64,000 nucleotides of DNA from Porphyromonadaceae bacterium UBA7203 (GTDB lineage: Bacteria > Bacteroidota > Bacteroidia > Bacteroidales > Muribaculaceae). The stretch's first letter is position 1. Each line of letters opens with the position of its first letter. The DNA lies in contig DKUN01000019.1 of NCBI GenBank assembly GCA_002490725.1, forward strand, positions 4,736 to 68,735, given 5' to 3'. Below the pieces are notes generated by a model. It had not been told where the DNA came from, searched no databases, and saw only the letters and a list, made by a program, of their open reading frames with translations. Positions 29,393-38,832 of this stretch are shown here, piece after piece. The position numbers and the translations under genes were made by a program.

Positions 29393-32300
29393 ATGAAAAA
29401 GATTACATTATTCTTATTGTCGGGAATGTTGCCTGTGCTCGCGTCAGGGCAGGCAAAGACCGTTCCCTACGCCTCGGGACTCTATCAGGACTCCGATTGG
29501 ACGGTAGTTGATGTCAACAAAGACAGCAAAACCTGGACCGACGAAAGTTCATCCTACAGTTTTTCGGGTTCGGGTTATACGACAGGTAAGAAATTTACCT
29601 ATCACAGTAGCAACTCAGCCGATGACTGGTTTATTTCGCCTGCAATTACTCTCGAAGCGGGTAAAGAGTATAAGGTAAAGTTTTTTAATAAGAACATCTA
29701 TGCCGAGCGACTGGAAGTTAAAGTAGCTACGTCTAACGATGTCGAAGAGCTTGCTTCCGGGGTTAAGATAGCCGGCTATGAAGATGCTAGACACAGCAGC
29801 TATATACGTGTGTCGGGATTGTTTACACCTGAACAGACGGGTGACTATTTTGTAGGAATCCACGCATATTCCACACCTAATCAAGGCTGGATATATATTA
29901 CCGGCTTTGAGGTCGTGGAAAATGTGTTTGCGCCAGCTTCGGTGAGCAAGCTGACCTGCACTCCCGGCGAAGAGCGTGCGCTGACCGCAACGCTGGCGTG
30001 GGAGCTCCCGACCACCGACAACGACGGAGCGGCTCTGCCCGAAGGTGCGTCGTTCGACGAAGTCACAATTGTCCGCGACGGCAAGACAGTCGCCTCTCTC
30101 GACGGCACCGCAACCTCCTGGACCGACACCGAAGCTACAGGTCTTACCCCCGGCAAGCACTCCTATGAGGTCTCGGTCGTGGTCAACGGCGCCAAGTCTG
30201 ATCCCGTTAAGGTCGACTCAAAATATATCGGCCCTGTGCAGGCTCAGGAGCTTCCTTTTGACGCGAATGTCAAAGCTATGACTCAGGAAGATTTCGACCT
30301 TTTATGGACGCCAGTAAAAGGCCGCGAATCTGCAAGCACGGCAAACTGGGAATTCAAGGTGTCGTCTTATTATGGCAACAGCATCCAGTATTGCGGCGGC
30401 AGTGGCAAGCGCCAGGACGACTGGGTAATCTCGCCGTCGATGAAGTTCACCGAAGCCGGAATCTATCGCCTGAGTGTCAAGATGTCGTACAACACGTCTT
30501 CAAAAACCAGTTTCGACATTCTGCTCGGCCGGGGTTCGGTTATCGGCGGCTATGAAACCGTTATCAAGAATTTCACCTCAATTCCGTCGACCGACACTGA
30601 TTACGAAATCATCTTCCCGGTCGAGTCCCCCGGCGAATATGGCATCGCATTCCACGCCTATGATGAAACCGGTTCATATAACACCTATTGTATCAGAAAA
30701 TTCGTGGTCGAGAAGTGGGTAATGACTCCCGCGCAGGTCGCTGACCTCACCGCGACGGTCAACGACGACGCCACGGTTGCGCTCGCGTGGACCAACCCCG
30801 CCAGGTCGAACGTTGACACCGACCTCACTTCGCTCGCAAAGGTTGAACTCTACTGCGACGGTGAACTCGCCGAAACCTTCGGTGAAGCGGCTCCCGGCGC
30901 TGCCATGACCTACGTCCACACTCCGGCCACAGCCGGTGTTCACACCTATCACGTCGTAGCCTACAGCGCTGACGGCCCTGCCGACGGCGAGCCCGTCAAG
31001 GTCACTACCGGCTGGGTCGGCGATGAAACCCAGGAGCCCCCTTACACCACTTCGTTTGCCTCGACCGACCCCACAGTCCCCATCTGGAGCGGCCTCAACG
31101 CTAATGAGGATGGCTCGGAATGGGTAATCAAGAACGCTGCCGTACTGGCCGTTAACAAAGACGGCGGTTATGGCTATAGAAACAATGATTATCTGCTCTC
31201 GCCTTATTTCAATCTCACGCCCGGATATTACAAGGTTGTTTACTCTATCAAGGGTGCCGGCAAGAATGTAGAGATGAAGATTGGCACGGTTTCCGACAAG
31301 AACGATGTTGCCGCAACCTTTACGCAGCTGGGAACGGTAAAGCTCCCCGGCCAGAGCTATGCCTCGGACTATACCGTAGTGTTCAAAATGGAGACCGAGG
31401 GTCGCTATGCCATTGCCCTGTTGAATGATATGATTACCAGTTCATCTGACAACGACACTCAGGTGACCAAGTTCTCGCTGGCTGTTGAGCCGGTGCTTCC
31501 CCAGGCTGTTACTGATCTGGTTGTTACTCCCGACCTCGACATGGGCCTCTATGCGACTGTTTCGTGGATGAACCCGGCGCAGTCGACCGTAGAGGGCGTT
31601 GTTCCCGAGCTTGTCAAGGCCGAGGTTTCGCGCAACGGTGAAGTTGTAGCCACTATCACCGAAGGCCTTGCCGCCGGCGCCACAGCTGACTATGTCGACG
31701 AAGTGCCCAACGCAGGTGAATATACCTACTCAGTGACGGTCTACACCGCCGACGGCGCATCGAAGGCAACCACCGTGAAGAGTCCCTGGATAGGCTCAGG
31801 TATGGACCTCCCCTGGAACTGCGACGAAAGCTTTAGCCAAGCCGGCTGGACAATGTTCAACATCAACAACGACAAATACACCGATGGTAGCCCCAAAACC
31901 TGGGAAACCAACAGCAGCTCAATCTATATTCTGTCGACCGCCGTCAACACCAACGACTGGGCAATAACCCCTCGCCTGAACTTCAATGACGGCCATGTCT
32001 ACACCATTACCGTCAAGGCCGGTTATTCTTCAGAGGCCGGCGAGTTCGACCTCGTTTATGGCACTGCGCTCGATCCCGAGGCTATGACCGTCCCTATTGC
32101 TACGGTCAATGTGGATACTCACAAATACAATGAGGCTCTTGCCGAGCAGACTTTCAAAGTCAAGGCGGTCAATCCCGCTGCAGCAGCGCTGATGGCCGAA
32201 GAGGCCGGCGAAGAAGATAACGCTGTAGTCGTTCCCGCCGGCGTCGGCACCATAGGCCTCCATGCCAACAAGCCTCTCGATATCGTTGTCAAGCGCTTTG

Positions 32301-32554
32301 CCATCAATGGCGGCGTGGCGCTCGGAATCGTGGGTGTTGAGTCCGACAAGGCCGGCGGAGTGACCCTCAGCGGCTCTACCGTCAGCTTCGGCTCGACGGC
32401 CGATGAAGTCGCTGTCGTTGACCTCGCGGGCAAGACCGTGATGGCCGCAGCCGATGCCGACAGCATCTCGCTTGCCGGCCTGGCCAAGGGCGTATATCTC
32501 GTCAGGGCGACGTTCGGCAACGAAATCGTAACCGTGAAAGTTTTAAACCGATAA
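29393..32554 (+). CDS. Large secreted adhesin-like protein: choice-of-anchor J and Fn3-like repeats, type-IX-like tail
   Basis: 1053 aa with a signal peptide MKKITLFLLSGMLPVLASG. It consists of about four alternating pairs of a jelly-roll choice-of-anchor J/Cleaved_Adhesin domain and a fibronectin-like domain. The J signatures are DDWFISP near 77, DDWVISP near 342, NDYLLSP near 598 and NDWAITP near 853. Fn3-like units open with stretches such as PASVSKLTCTP and PQAVTDLVVTP. The last 75 residues form a Por-type sorting tail (VAVVDLAGKTVMA...LAKGVYLVRA). There is no enzyme domain. The 1501-aa gene of the same family follows after 7 bp. The ligand is unknown. Confidence 0.85.
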   Translation: MKKITLFLLSGMLPVLASGQAKTVPYASGLYQDSDWTVVDVNKDSKTWTDESSSYSFSGSGYTTGKKFTYHSSNSADDWFISPAITLEAGKEYKVKFFNKNIYAERLEVKVATSNDVEELASGVKIAGYEDARHSSYIRVSGLFTPEQTGDYFVGIHAYSTPNQGWIYITGFEVVENVFAPASVSKLTCTPGEERALTATLAWELPTTDNDGAALPEGASFDEVTIVRDGKTVASLDGTATSWTDTEATGLTPGKHSYEVSVVVNGAKSDPVKVDSKYIGPVQAQELPFDANVKAMTQEDFDLLWTPVKGRESASTANWEFKVSSYYGNSIQYCGGSGKRQDDWVISPSMKFTEAGIYRLSVKMSYNTSSKTSFDILLGRGSVIGGYETVIKNFTSIPSTDTDYEIIFPVESPGEYGIAFHAYDETGSYNTYCIRKFVVEKWVMTPAQVADLTATVNDDATVALAWTNPARSNVDTDLTSLAKVELYCDGELAETFGEAAPGAAMTYVHTPATAGVHTYHVVAYSADGPADGEPVKVTTGWVGDETQEPPYTTSFASTDPTVPIWSGLNANEDGSEWVIKNAAVLAVNKDGGYGYRNNDYLLSPYFNLTPGYYKVVYSIKGAGKNVEMKIGTVSDKNDVAATFTQLGTVKLPGQSYASDYTVVFKMETEGRYAIALLNDMITSSSDNDTQVTKFSLAVEPVLPQAVTDLVVTPDLDMGLYATVSWMNPAQSTVEGVVPELVKAEVSRNGEVVATITEGLAAGATADYVDEVPNAGEYTYSVTVYTADGASKATTVKSPWIGSGMDLPWNCDESFSQAGWTMFNINNDKYTDGSPKTWETNSSSIYILSTAVNTNDWAITPRLNFNDGHVYTITVKAGYSSEAGEFDLVYGTALDPEAMTVPIATVNVDTHKYNEALAEQTFKVKAVNPAAAALMAEEAGEEDNAVVVPAGVGTIGLHANKPLDIVVKRFAINGGVALGIVGVESDKAGGVTLSGSTVSFGSTADEVAVVDLAGKTVMAAADADSISLAGLAKGVYLVRATFGNEIVTVKVLNR

Positions 32555-32561
32555 GAATATT

Positions 32562-35500
32562 ATGACACTGAAATCATCATGCAGGGTGGCGCTGGCCGCT
32601 ACCCTGCTGTTGACTGCCTCATCGGCAAGTCCCGCACCTCAGGCGCGGGATTTGCGGCCTTTGGCGGTCAAGTCAGCCCCGCTCGACGGCGACCTCAGGC
32701 AGGCGCTGCGCAGCGCAGCGCGAAAACTCAATTTCAAGGACTCGCGCGCCAAGGCCAATGACCACTCCGCGGCCCCGGTGCGCAAGCTCCCCGGCAGCAA
32801 CACGGTTCTCTGTGGCGCGATGGTCTACAACGACCTCTGGGGCCTGGTCGATGATAATGGCAACTATCTCTACCCGATAACCGCGGGCATCTACACCTTC
32901 GGCGCGCGCCCTGACGCCTCGCCCAAGCTGGTTTACAGCGCCGAGAAAATGCTGAAGATGCGCGCCGGCGTTAAGGTCAACTCCATCTACTACACCATCT
33001 CGACGTCGAACTACGACTCGGAGGCTTACCTGACGACCTATTACGCAAGCTCGTGGAGCCAGCGATCGGAGCAGGAAATCGACATTGTCAACGTGCCCTC
33101 CGACATGACCTACGACCCTGTTAGCGGCAACGTCTACGGCTTCTTCTATAACGACCAGACGCAGGATTATGACCGCTTCTGCCGCTTCGATACCTACTAT
33201 GGCGAGGCCGAGCAGATTGCCACGGTTGACCGCAACGCCTTTGCAATCGCCGCCAATAAAAAAGGCGAAATCTACGGCATCTGGGGCTGGACCGGCTGGC
33301 TCATCAAGGTAGACCCGAAAACCGGCCGTTACGAGCAGATCGGCAGGACCGGCTTCGCGCCCGCGCTCATCAACTCGCTGACGTTCGACGATGCCACCGG
33401 TAAGCTCTACTGGACCGCCAACGACGCCGAGGGCTATTCGGCGCTGCTCGAGGTCGACACTTCGACGGGTGCTGCCACCGAGATTTGCCATTTCGAGAAC
33501 AACGCCTCTTTCTCGGGAATCTTCGCCATGCCCTATAAGGTGCCCGATGCGGCGCCCGCCGCAGTGACAGGCGCATCTGTGGCCTATACCTCCCTCGGCG
33601 CGCTGACCGGCTGCGTGCGTTGCACAGCGCCCGTCAAATCGGCCAATGGCGGCTCGCTCGTCGGCCCGCTGACCGTAGTTGTCAGCGTAAGCGGCGGCGA
33701 AACCTGCGAAATCGAGGGCGTGCAGCCCGGTGCGGCAGTCGAGTCGCCCGAAATGACGTTTGCTCCCGGCGCTGTGAGCGTCGACATTACCGCCGCGACC
33801 GCCGACTATATGGGCGAGAGCGTGACCATCAGCTCCTGGGCCGGCGAAGACCTGCCGGGCGCGCCCGGCAACGTGCAGCTCTCTGACGATAACGGCACGC
33901 CCCTGCTCAGCTGGGATGCCCCCGCAGCAGGCCTCAACGGCGGCACGTTCAATGCCGACGCGCTGACCTATACCGTCGTGCGCTATCCCGACCGTGCCAC
34001 TTTCAGCGGCATAACTTCGACCTCCTGGCGTGATGAAACGTTCAGCGGTATGTCGGCTCTGCGCTATGAGGTCAATGCCGTGACCGGCGTCGGCGCAGGA
34101 CCCGCGGCCTCGTCGCCCACGCTGGTGTTTGGCGAGGGTTTCACCGTGCCCTTCACCGAAACCTTCTCGACCGAGGCCGACTTCAGTCTCTGGACCGTTA
34201 CCGATCTCAGCGGCGGCACTACCTGGGAGTATAGCTCCAAGAACAGGAATATCTTCTACAAGTATGGCACCGAAGTCGAAATCGAGGGCGACGACTGGAT
34301 CATTTCGCCCCGTTTCCGTCTGAGCGCAGGCAAGGTCTACGCACTGACTTTCGACGCCAGGAGCTACTATAAGAACTATGCCGAGAACTTCAAGTTTGCC
34401 CTCTGCACGTCGACCGATCCGGCCTCGGCCGTAAAGGTCATCATTGACTGTCCCGACTTCGACGTGCCTACCGGCGAGACCAAGCGCGCTCTTTTCAGCG
34501 TAGACGCCGACGGCTACTATCACCTCGGCCTCCACTGCTACAGCATTGCCCACAACTGGCAGCTCGAAATCGACAACATCGGGCTGAGCGAGGTTTCGGG
34601 CAGTGTGCCGGCGGCCGTGACCGGCCTGACCGTGACCCCGGGCGAGCAGGGCGCAATGACCGCGCGCCTCGACTTCACGGCGCCCGACGCCGACAGCAAG
34701 GGCAACGCCATTGACGGGCCGATGACCATCAACGTTTACCGCAATCTCTCGGCCACTCCCTGCCATTCGTTCACCAACGTAAGCGCCGGCACGCCGCTGA
34801 GTTGGACCGACACCTCCTTTGATGAGGCGGGTGTCTACACTTATCGTGTGGTTGGCGTCAGCGAGGCCGGAGAGGGCTCCTCGGCCGAGGCTTCGGCCTT
34901 TGTGGGCGTTGATGTGCCCGGTGCCGTGGGCAACCTGCGCTCCGTGGAGGCTGCCGACGGCTCGGTCTCGCTTAGCTGGACTGCCCCCGTGAGCGGCGCC
35001 AATGGCGGCTGGTTTGACGCATCGGCCGTTACTTACCGCATTCAGCGCAGCAATGATGCCGCGACCCTGGCCGATAACTACACCGCGACCTACTTTGTCG
35101 ACAACACGCTCAAACTCACCTCGCAGACGCTGATGTATTACCTTGTCACCCCCTACGTGGGCTCGGCCAAGGGCCGCTATAACAACACGCCGCTTAACGG
35201 AGTGTTCGGCCCCGCGCTCGTGGCTCCGGTCTGCGAGACCTTCCCCTCGGCCGACCTCACCACCTATCCGTGGGTGTCGGAGTCAAACGGCCAGCAATAT
35301 CTCTGGACGCTCGAGACCTCCGGAACCAACCCATCCGCCTCCGATCAGAACGGCGACCGCGGCCTGGCAATGTTCATTTCCAACTCTGTGACAAAGGGTG
35401 TGACCGGCGAGTTCTCCTCGCCCAAGGTCAGCCTGCGCGGTCTCGACAGCCCCGTGCTCACCTTCTGGATGTATGGCTGCGAGGCCCCCGAGGGCATGGC

Positions 35501-37067
35501 CGACGAGGAGCTTTCGGTTAAGGTAATGACCCCCGGTGGCGAATGGCAGGCCGTTGGCGGCGCAACTTTCCGCCGCGGCGACTCCGAAGGGTGGACGCGC
35601 CATGTAGTCGACCTCTCCGCCTACGCTTCAGCCGAGTGGGTGCGCGTCATGTTTACCGCCACTGCCGCCGGCACGGGTAACATACTGCTCGACAACATCG
35701 CCTTCGACAGCAGCCGCGGCGTTGACATCGCCGCCATGGCCCTGACCGGCGCCGACCGCGTTGCCGCCGGCTATCCCTTCAACGTCGCCGCAACAGTGAC
35801 CAACGTGGGCATGCTGCAGGCCTCGGCCGTAGTGCTGACGCTGACCGACGGCGCCGACGTCGTGGGCACCCACACCGTTGACCTCCTTGCCTCAGGCGCC
35901 TCGGCTTCGGTCGAGTTCCCCGTGACCTTTGCCGCCTCGGGCCGTCACGAGCTGACGCTGACCGCCGCCTGCAGTGATGACGTTAATGCCGCCAACAACG
36001 CCGTCACGCTGACCGTTGCCGCCGTTGAACCCGTGATTGCCGCGCCCTCCGGCCTCGTGGCCACGGCTTCGGCCGACCGTATCGAGCTGACCTGGAGCGA
36101 CCCCTATGCCCGCGGCCTCGTGGCCGATGACATGGAGGCCCACGCCGACTGGGCCATCAACGGCTTCGGTGGCTACACGCTCGTTGATCTCGACTTGGCT
36201 GCCACCTATTATATCAAAAAGAACCTTGAGGAATATCCCGACATGACCTCGCCCAAGGCATTCCAGATATGCAACGCCAAGGCGCTCGGCATCGACATCT
36301 GGGATGAGGGCACACCTCACTCCGGCAACAAGATGCTGATGAGCGTGGCCTCCGTTGGCACGCCCAACAATGACTGGCTCATATCGCCCCGCCTCAACGG
36401 CGCCGGGCAGACCGTAAGCTTCTTTGCCAAGGCGTTCACGGCCGACGACACCCCTGCCGAGCGCATGCGCGTGCTCTACTCGACGGGCGGCACCGACCCA
36501 TCGGAGTTTACCGCCATCAATTCGGGCGACTATATCGAGGTGCCCGACATCTGGACCGAATATCGCTTCGTGGTGCCAGCCGGCGCGACCCATTTCGCCA
36601 TCAATTGTGTTTCCGCCGATGCGTTCGCGCTCTTTGTCGACGACATTGCGTTCAACGACCTCACCGTGCCCGCCCTCGAAGTGAGCGGCTACGAAGTGAT
36701 GCGCAACGGCGAGGTAATCGCCACGACCGCTGACCGCGCCTTTGCGGATGAAGCACCCCTGCCAGGCAGGGCCACCTACACTGTGCGTGCCCGTTACGCC
36801 GACGGCGTTGTCAGTGCGCAGTCTGAGGGCGTCAGCGTAGAGTTCTCGTCCATCGACGGCGTCGCGGCCGCCGGAGTCACCGTCAGCGGCGGTCGAGGAG
36901 TCATTACCGTTGCCAATGCCGCCGGCCTCGACGTAGAGCTATTCGCCGTCGACGGCCGCCGCCTCGCCGCCTCGACCGCCCACGGCGACCGCCTCGGGCT
37001 GCGGGCTCTTCCCGGCGTTTACCTCCTCACCATCGACTCCCGCCCATACAAAGTCCGCGTCGACTGA
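32562..37067 (+). CDS. Giant secreted adhesin-like protein: beta-propeller-like N-domain, Fn3, anchor-J and CARDB-like domains
   Basis: 1501 aa with a signal peptide (LAATLLLTASSASPAPQA). Residues about 60-330 have propeller-like repeats (DPVSGNVYGF, DDATGKLYW). Then come Fn3-like units (APGNVQLSDDNGTPLLSWDAP, VPGAVGNLRSVEAADGSVSLSW) and anchor-J domains with DDWIISP near 577, a second around 910-1050, and NDWLISP near 1270. A CARDB-like domain lies at about 1055-1165 (PFNVAATVTNVGMLQASAVVLTL). The C-terminal tail VELFAVDGRRLAAS...LPGVYLLTIDS is type-IX-like. It shares architecture with the adhesin parts of gingipains but has no protease. It ends at a strong terminator. Confidence 0.85.
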   Translation: MTLKSSCRVALAATLLLTASSASPAPQARDLRPLAVKSAPLDGDLRQALRSAARKLNFKDSRAKANDHSAAPVRKLPGSNTVLCGAMVYNDLWGLVDDNGNYLYPITAGIYTFGARPDASPKLVYSAEKMLKMRAGVKVNSIYYTISTSNYDSEAYLTTYYASSWSQRSEQEIDIVNVPSDMTYDPVSGNVYGFFYNDQTQDYDRFCRFDTYYGEAEQIATVDRNAFAIAANKKGEIYGIWGWTGWLIKVDPKTGRYEQIGRTGFAPALINSLTFDDATGKLYWTANDAEGYSALLEVDTSTGAATEICHFENNASFSGIFAMPYKVPDAAPAAVTGASVAYTSLGALTGCVRCTAPVKSANGGSLVGPLTVVVSVSGGETCEIEGVQPGAAVESPEMTFAPGAVSVDITAATADYMGESVTISSWAGEDLPGAPGNVQLSDDNGTPLLSWDAPAAGLNGGTFNADALTYTVVRYPDRATFSGITSTSWRDETFSGMSALRYEVNAVTGVGAGPAASSPTLVFGEGFTVPFTETFSTEADFSLWTVTDLSGGTTWEYSSKNRNIFYKYGTEVEIEGDDWIISPRFRLSAGKVYALTFDARSYYKNYAENFKFALCTSTDPASAVKVIIDCPDFDVPTGETKRALFSVDADGYYHLGLHCYSIAHNWQLEIDNIGLSEVSGSVPAAVTGLTVTPGEQGAMTARLDFTAPDADSKGNAIDGPMTINVYRNLSATPCHSFTNVSAGTPLSWTDTSFDEAGVYTYRVVGVSEAGEGSSAEASAFVGVDVPGAVGNLRSVEAADGSVSLSWTAPVSGANGGWFDASAVTYRIQRSNDAATLADNYTATYFVDNTLKLTSQTLMYYLVTPYVGSAKGRYNNTPLNGVFGPALVAPVCETFPSADLTTYPWVSESNGQQYLWTLETSGTNPSASDQNGDRGLAMFISNSVTKGVTGEFSSPKVSLRGLDSPVLTFWMYGCEAPEGMADEELSVKVMTPGGEWQAVGGATFRRGDSEGWTRHVVDLSAYASAEWVRVMFTATAAGTGNILLDNIAFDSSRGVDIAAMALTGADRVAAGYPFNVAATVTNVGMLQASAVVLTLTDGADVVGTHTVDLLASGASASVEFPVTFAASGRHELTLTAACSDDVNAANNAVTLTVAAVEPVIAAPSGLVATASADRIELTWSDPYARGLVADDMEAHADWAINGFGGYTLVDLDLAATYYIKKNLEEYPDMTSPKAFQICNAKALGIDIWDEGTPHSGNKMLMSVASVGTPNNDWLISPRLNGAGQTVSFFAKAFTADDTPAERMRVLYSTGGTDPSEFTAINSGDYIEVPDIWTEYRFVVPAGATHFAINCVSADAFALFVDDIAFNDLTVPALEVSGYEVMRNGEVIATTADRAFADEAPLPGRATYTVRARYADGVVSAQSEGVSVEFSSIDGVAAAGVTVSGGRGVITVANAAGLDVELFAVDGRRLAASTAHGDRLGLRALPGVYLLTIDSRPYKVRVD

Positions 37068-37087
37068 CCCCCACACAACTCCCCGCA

Positions 37088-37117
37088 ACAAGGGCGCCCC
37101 TAACCGGGCGCCCTTGT
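37088..37117 (+). terminator. Intrinsic terminator of the adhesin-like operon
   Basis: A perfect 12-bp stem (ACAAGGGCGCCC and its complement) with a 6-nt loop lies 21 bp past the stop at 37067 and is followed by TCGTATTTT. Confidence 0.9.
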
Positions 37118-37171
37118 TCGTATTTTACCAATGAATTGCCGCGGTGCGGCCAGAGGGGTAGCGTGCGTGCA

Positions 37172-37267
37172 AAAATTGATTGCGGGAGAGCTTATCACAA
37201 GCTCTCCCGCACGAATGTTTCCAAATAGGTACAATATTTAAGGTAAAAAAGATTGAATGATTTTCCG
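37172..37267 (-). ncRNA. Candidate small RNA with own promoter and terminator
   Basis: In the gap between the adhesin operon and nhaA, the minus strand has TTTG (37299-37302), exactly 20 nt, then CAACTTTG (37271-37278; one mismatch to TAnnTTTG). About 96 nt downstream the transcript would end in a perfect 12-bp hairpin (37182-37210) followed by AATCAATTTTTG. No start codon with a credible frame lies between. Promoter, body and Rho-independent end together fit a trans-acting sRNA; the alternative is simply the terminator of nhaA. Function unknown. Confidence 0.45.
37182..37210 (-). terminator. Perfect 12-bp hairpin terminator
   Basis: GCGGGAGAGCTT pairs with its exact complement around a 5-nt loop, and the minus-strand continuation is T-rich (CAATTTTTG). 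It ends the candidate sRNA and may also end nhaA read-through from 37365. Confidence 0.8.
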
Positions 37268-37270
37268 ATG

Positions 37271-37302
37271 CAAAGTTGCGACTTTTATTTCAGAGCCGCA
37301 AA
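37271..37302 (-). promoter_or_regulatory. Promoter of the candidate sRNA
   Basis: TTTG, N20, CAACTTTG on the minus strand. The -33 element and the spacing are ideal; the first base of the -7 box deviates. The predicted start is near 37267. Confidence 0.5.
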
Positions 37303-37364
37303 CTTTTTAATATGTTACTAAACATACTTTTTTCTTTTTCACCGCAATATTATGTGAATCAGGT

Positions 37365-38786
37365 TCAGTCGTCGGCATATTCGGCGTTTTCGGCGTTTTT
37401 GGGCAGGGCGAAGTGCAGCCACACGTAGCCCGTGATGCCTGAAATGATGGAGCCGACAACGATGCCGAGTTTGGCGTGGTTGAGCAGGTCAATCTGAGCG
37501 GCCGAGGGAAAGCTGAGTGTAGCGATGAAGAGCGAAACGGTGAAACCGATACCGCCGAGCATGCTCACGGCTGCAAAACTGTTCCAGGTGCTCTTGGCCG
37601 GCATAGGGGCGAGTTTGAGCTTGATGCAGAGCCAGCCGAAGCTGAGAATGCCGATAAACTTGCCGAAAAAGAGGCCGCAGATAATGGCGAGCGAAACGCC
37701 TTCGAATACCGATGCGGGGTCCATGTCGAGCAGGAATATGCCCGCGTTGGCAAATGCGAACAGGGGCACGATGAAATAGTTGACCATCGGGTGGAGCGCG
37801 TCTTCGAGTTCCTGCAGGGGTGAAATCACTTTGTCGGACGATGATTCGACTTCCTTGAGCCAGTTCATCTGCTCGTTCGACAGAATTGATTTGCGGTTCA
37901 GTTCTTCATCGTCTTCGCTGTGGAAGTGGCCAATGGCGGTGCGTATTTTCTGAATGTATTTTACGGGGGCGTAGACCGGCTTGGCGGGAACGCAGAATGC
38001 AACCAGCACGCCGGCGATTGTCGGGTGTATGCCCGAGTTAAGGAACAGGAACCACACGGCAACGCCGATAAGGATATAGAACGCCTTGCTTTGAATCTGG
38101 AAGAATCCGCCCAGATAGAGAACGGCCAGTAGAATCGCTGCATAGAACAGCAGCTGAAGGTGGAGGTCGCCGGAGTAGCACGCCGCAATGACCACGATGC
38201 CGCCAATGTCGTCGACAACGGCGAGAGTGGTCAGAAATACCTTCAGTGCAATTGGCACACGCGAGCCGAGCATTGCCAGGACGCCAAGCGAGAAGGCTAT
38301 GTCGGTGGCCATCGGAATGGCCGAGCCGCCGCTGTAGTCGGTGCCTTTGGCAAGGGAGAAGAATATGAGCACGGGCACTATCATGCCGCCGCATGCGCCG
38401 ACAATGGGCAGCAGCGCCTGGCGGAACGACGCGAGCTCGCCTACAAGGACCTCGCGTTTGATTTCAAGGCCGATGCTGAAAAAGAACACGGCCATCAGCG
38501 CGTCGTTGATAAAGGCGAGCAGGTCCATCGAGTGGCCGCCGTGGCTGAAGAGGTTGAAATTGCCTATCTGAAGGCGCACTTCCTGTGTCCAGAAGTCTTG
38601 ATATGTCTGGTTGATGCCCGGGATGTTGGCGATAATCAGTGCGAGGATGGTGGCGAGAATCAAAAAGTTGCCGCCGGTAGCATGGCCTGCTATAGCCTTC
38701 TGTGCCGCATAGAATACGCGGTGGGGCATATTGTTGATTTCCGGTCCAGAGGGCCTGTCGGGCCGTTCGTTGCAGTCGGTTGCCAT
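37365..38786 (-). CDS. nhaA: Na+/H+ antiporter NhaA
   Basis: 473 aa, longer than E. coli NhaA (388) with an acidic cytosolic insert near residue 300 (HFHSEDDEELNRKS). About 11-12 membrane helices. Family signatures visible are FFFSIGLEIKREVLVGEL, IPMATDIAFSLGVLAMLG with the ion-binding Asp region, and VVDDIGGIVVIAACY with the adjacent Asp pair. It exports Na+ in exchange for protons at alkaline pH. It lies 46 bp downstream of lepA on the same strand and has no clear promoter of its own. Confidence 0.95.
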   Translation of the reverse strand: MATDCNERPDRPSGPEINNMPHRVFYAAQKAIAGHATGGNFLILATILALIIANIPGINQTYQDFWTQEVRLQIGNFNLFSHGGHSMDLLAFINDALMAVFFFSIGLEIKREVLVGELASFRQALLPIVGACGGMIVPVLIFFSLAKGTDYSGGSAIPMATDIAFSLGVLAMLGSRVPIALKVFLTTLAVVDDIGGIVVIAACYSGDLHLQLLFYAAILLAVLYLGGFFQIQSKAFYILIGVAVWFLFLNSGIHPTIAGVLVAFCVPAKPVYAPVKYIQKIRTAIGHFHSEDDEELNRKSILSNEQMNWLKEVESSSDKVISPLQELEDALHPMVNYFIVPLFAFANAGIFLLDMDPASVFEGVSLAIICGLFFGKFIGILSFGWLCIKLKLAPMPAKSTWNSFAAVSMLGGIGFTVSLFIATLSFPSAAQIDLLNHAKLGIVVGSIISGITGYVWLHFALPKNAENAEYADD

Positions 38787-38832
38787 TTTGGTTAATGAGG
38801 GTAAAAAAGGAAGGTTGTTGTTTGGGGTTTGT

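Noticed and set aside
32673..34766. Open frame of 697 codons on the minus strand opposite the 1501-aa gene.
   Set aside because: Antisense shadow of high-GC codons; low-complexity composition, no signal or domain, and the plus-strand protein has clear domains.
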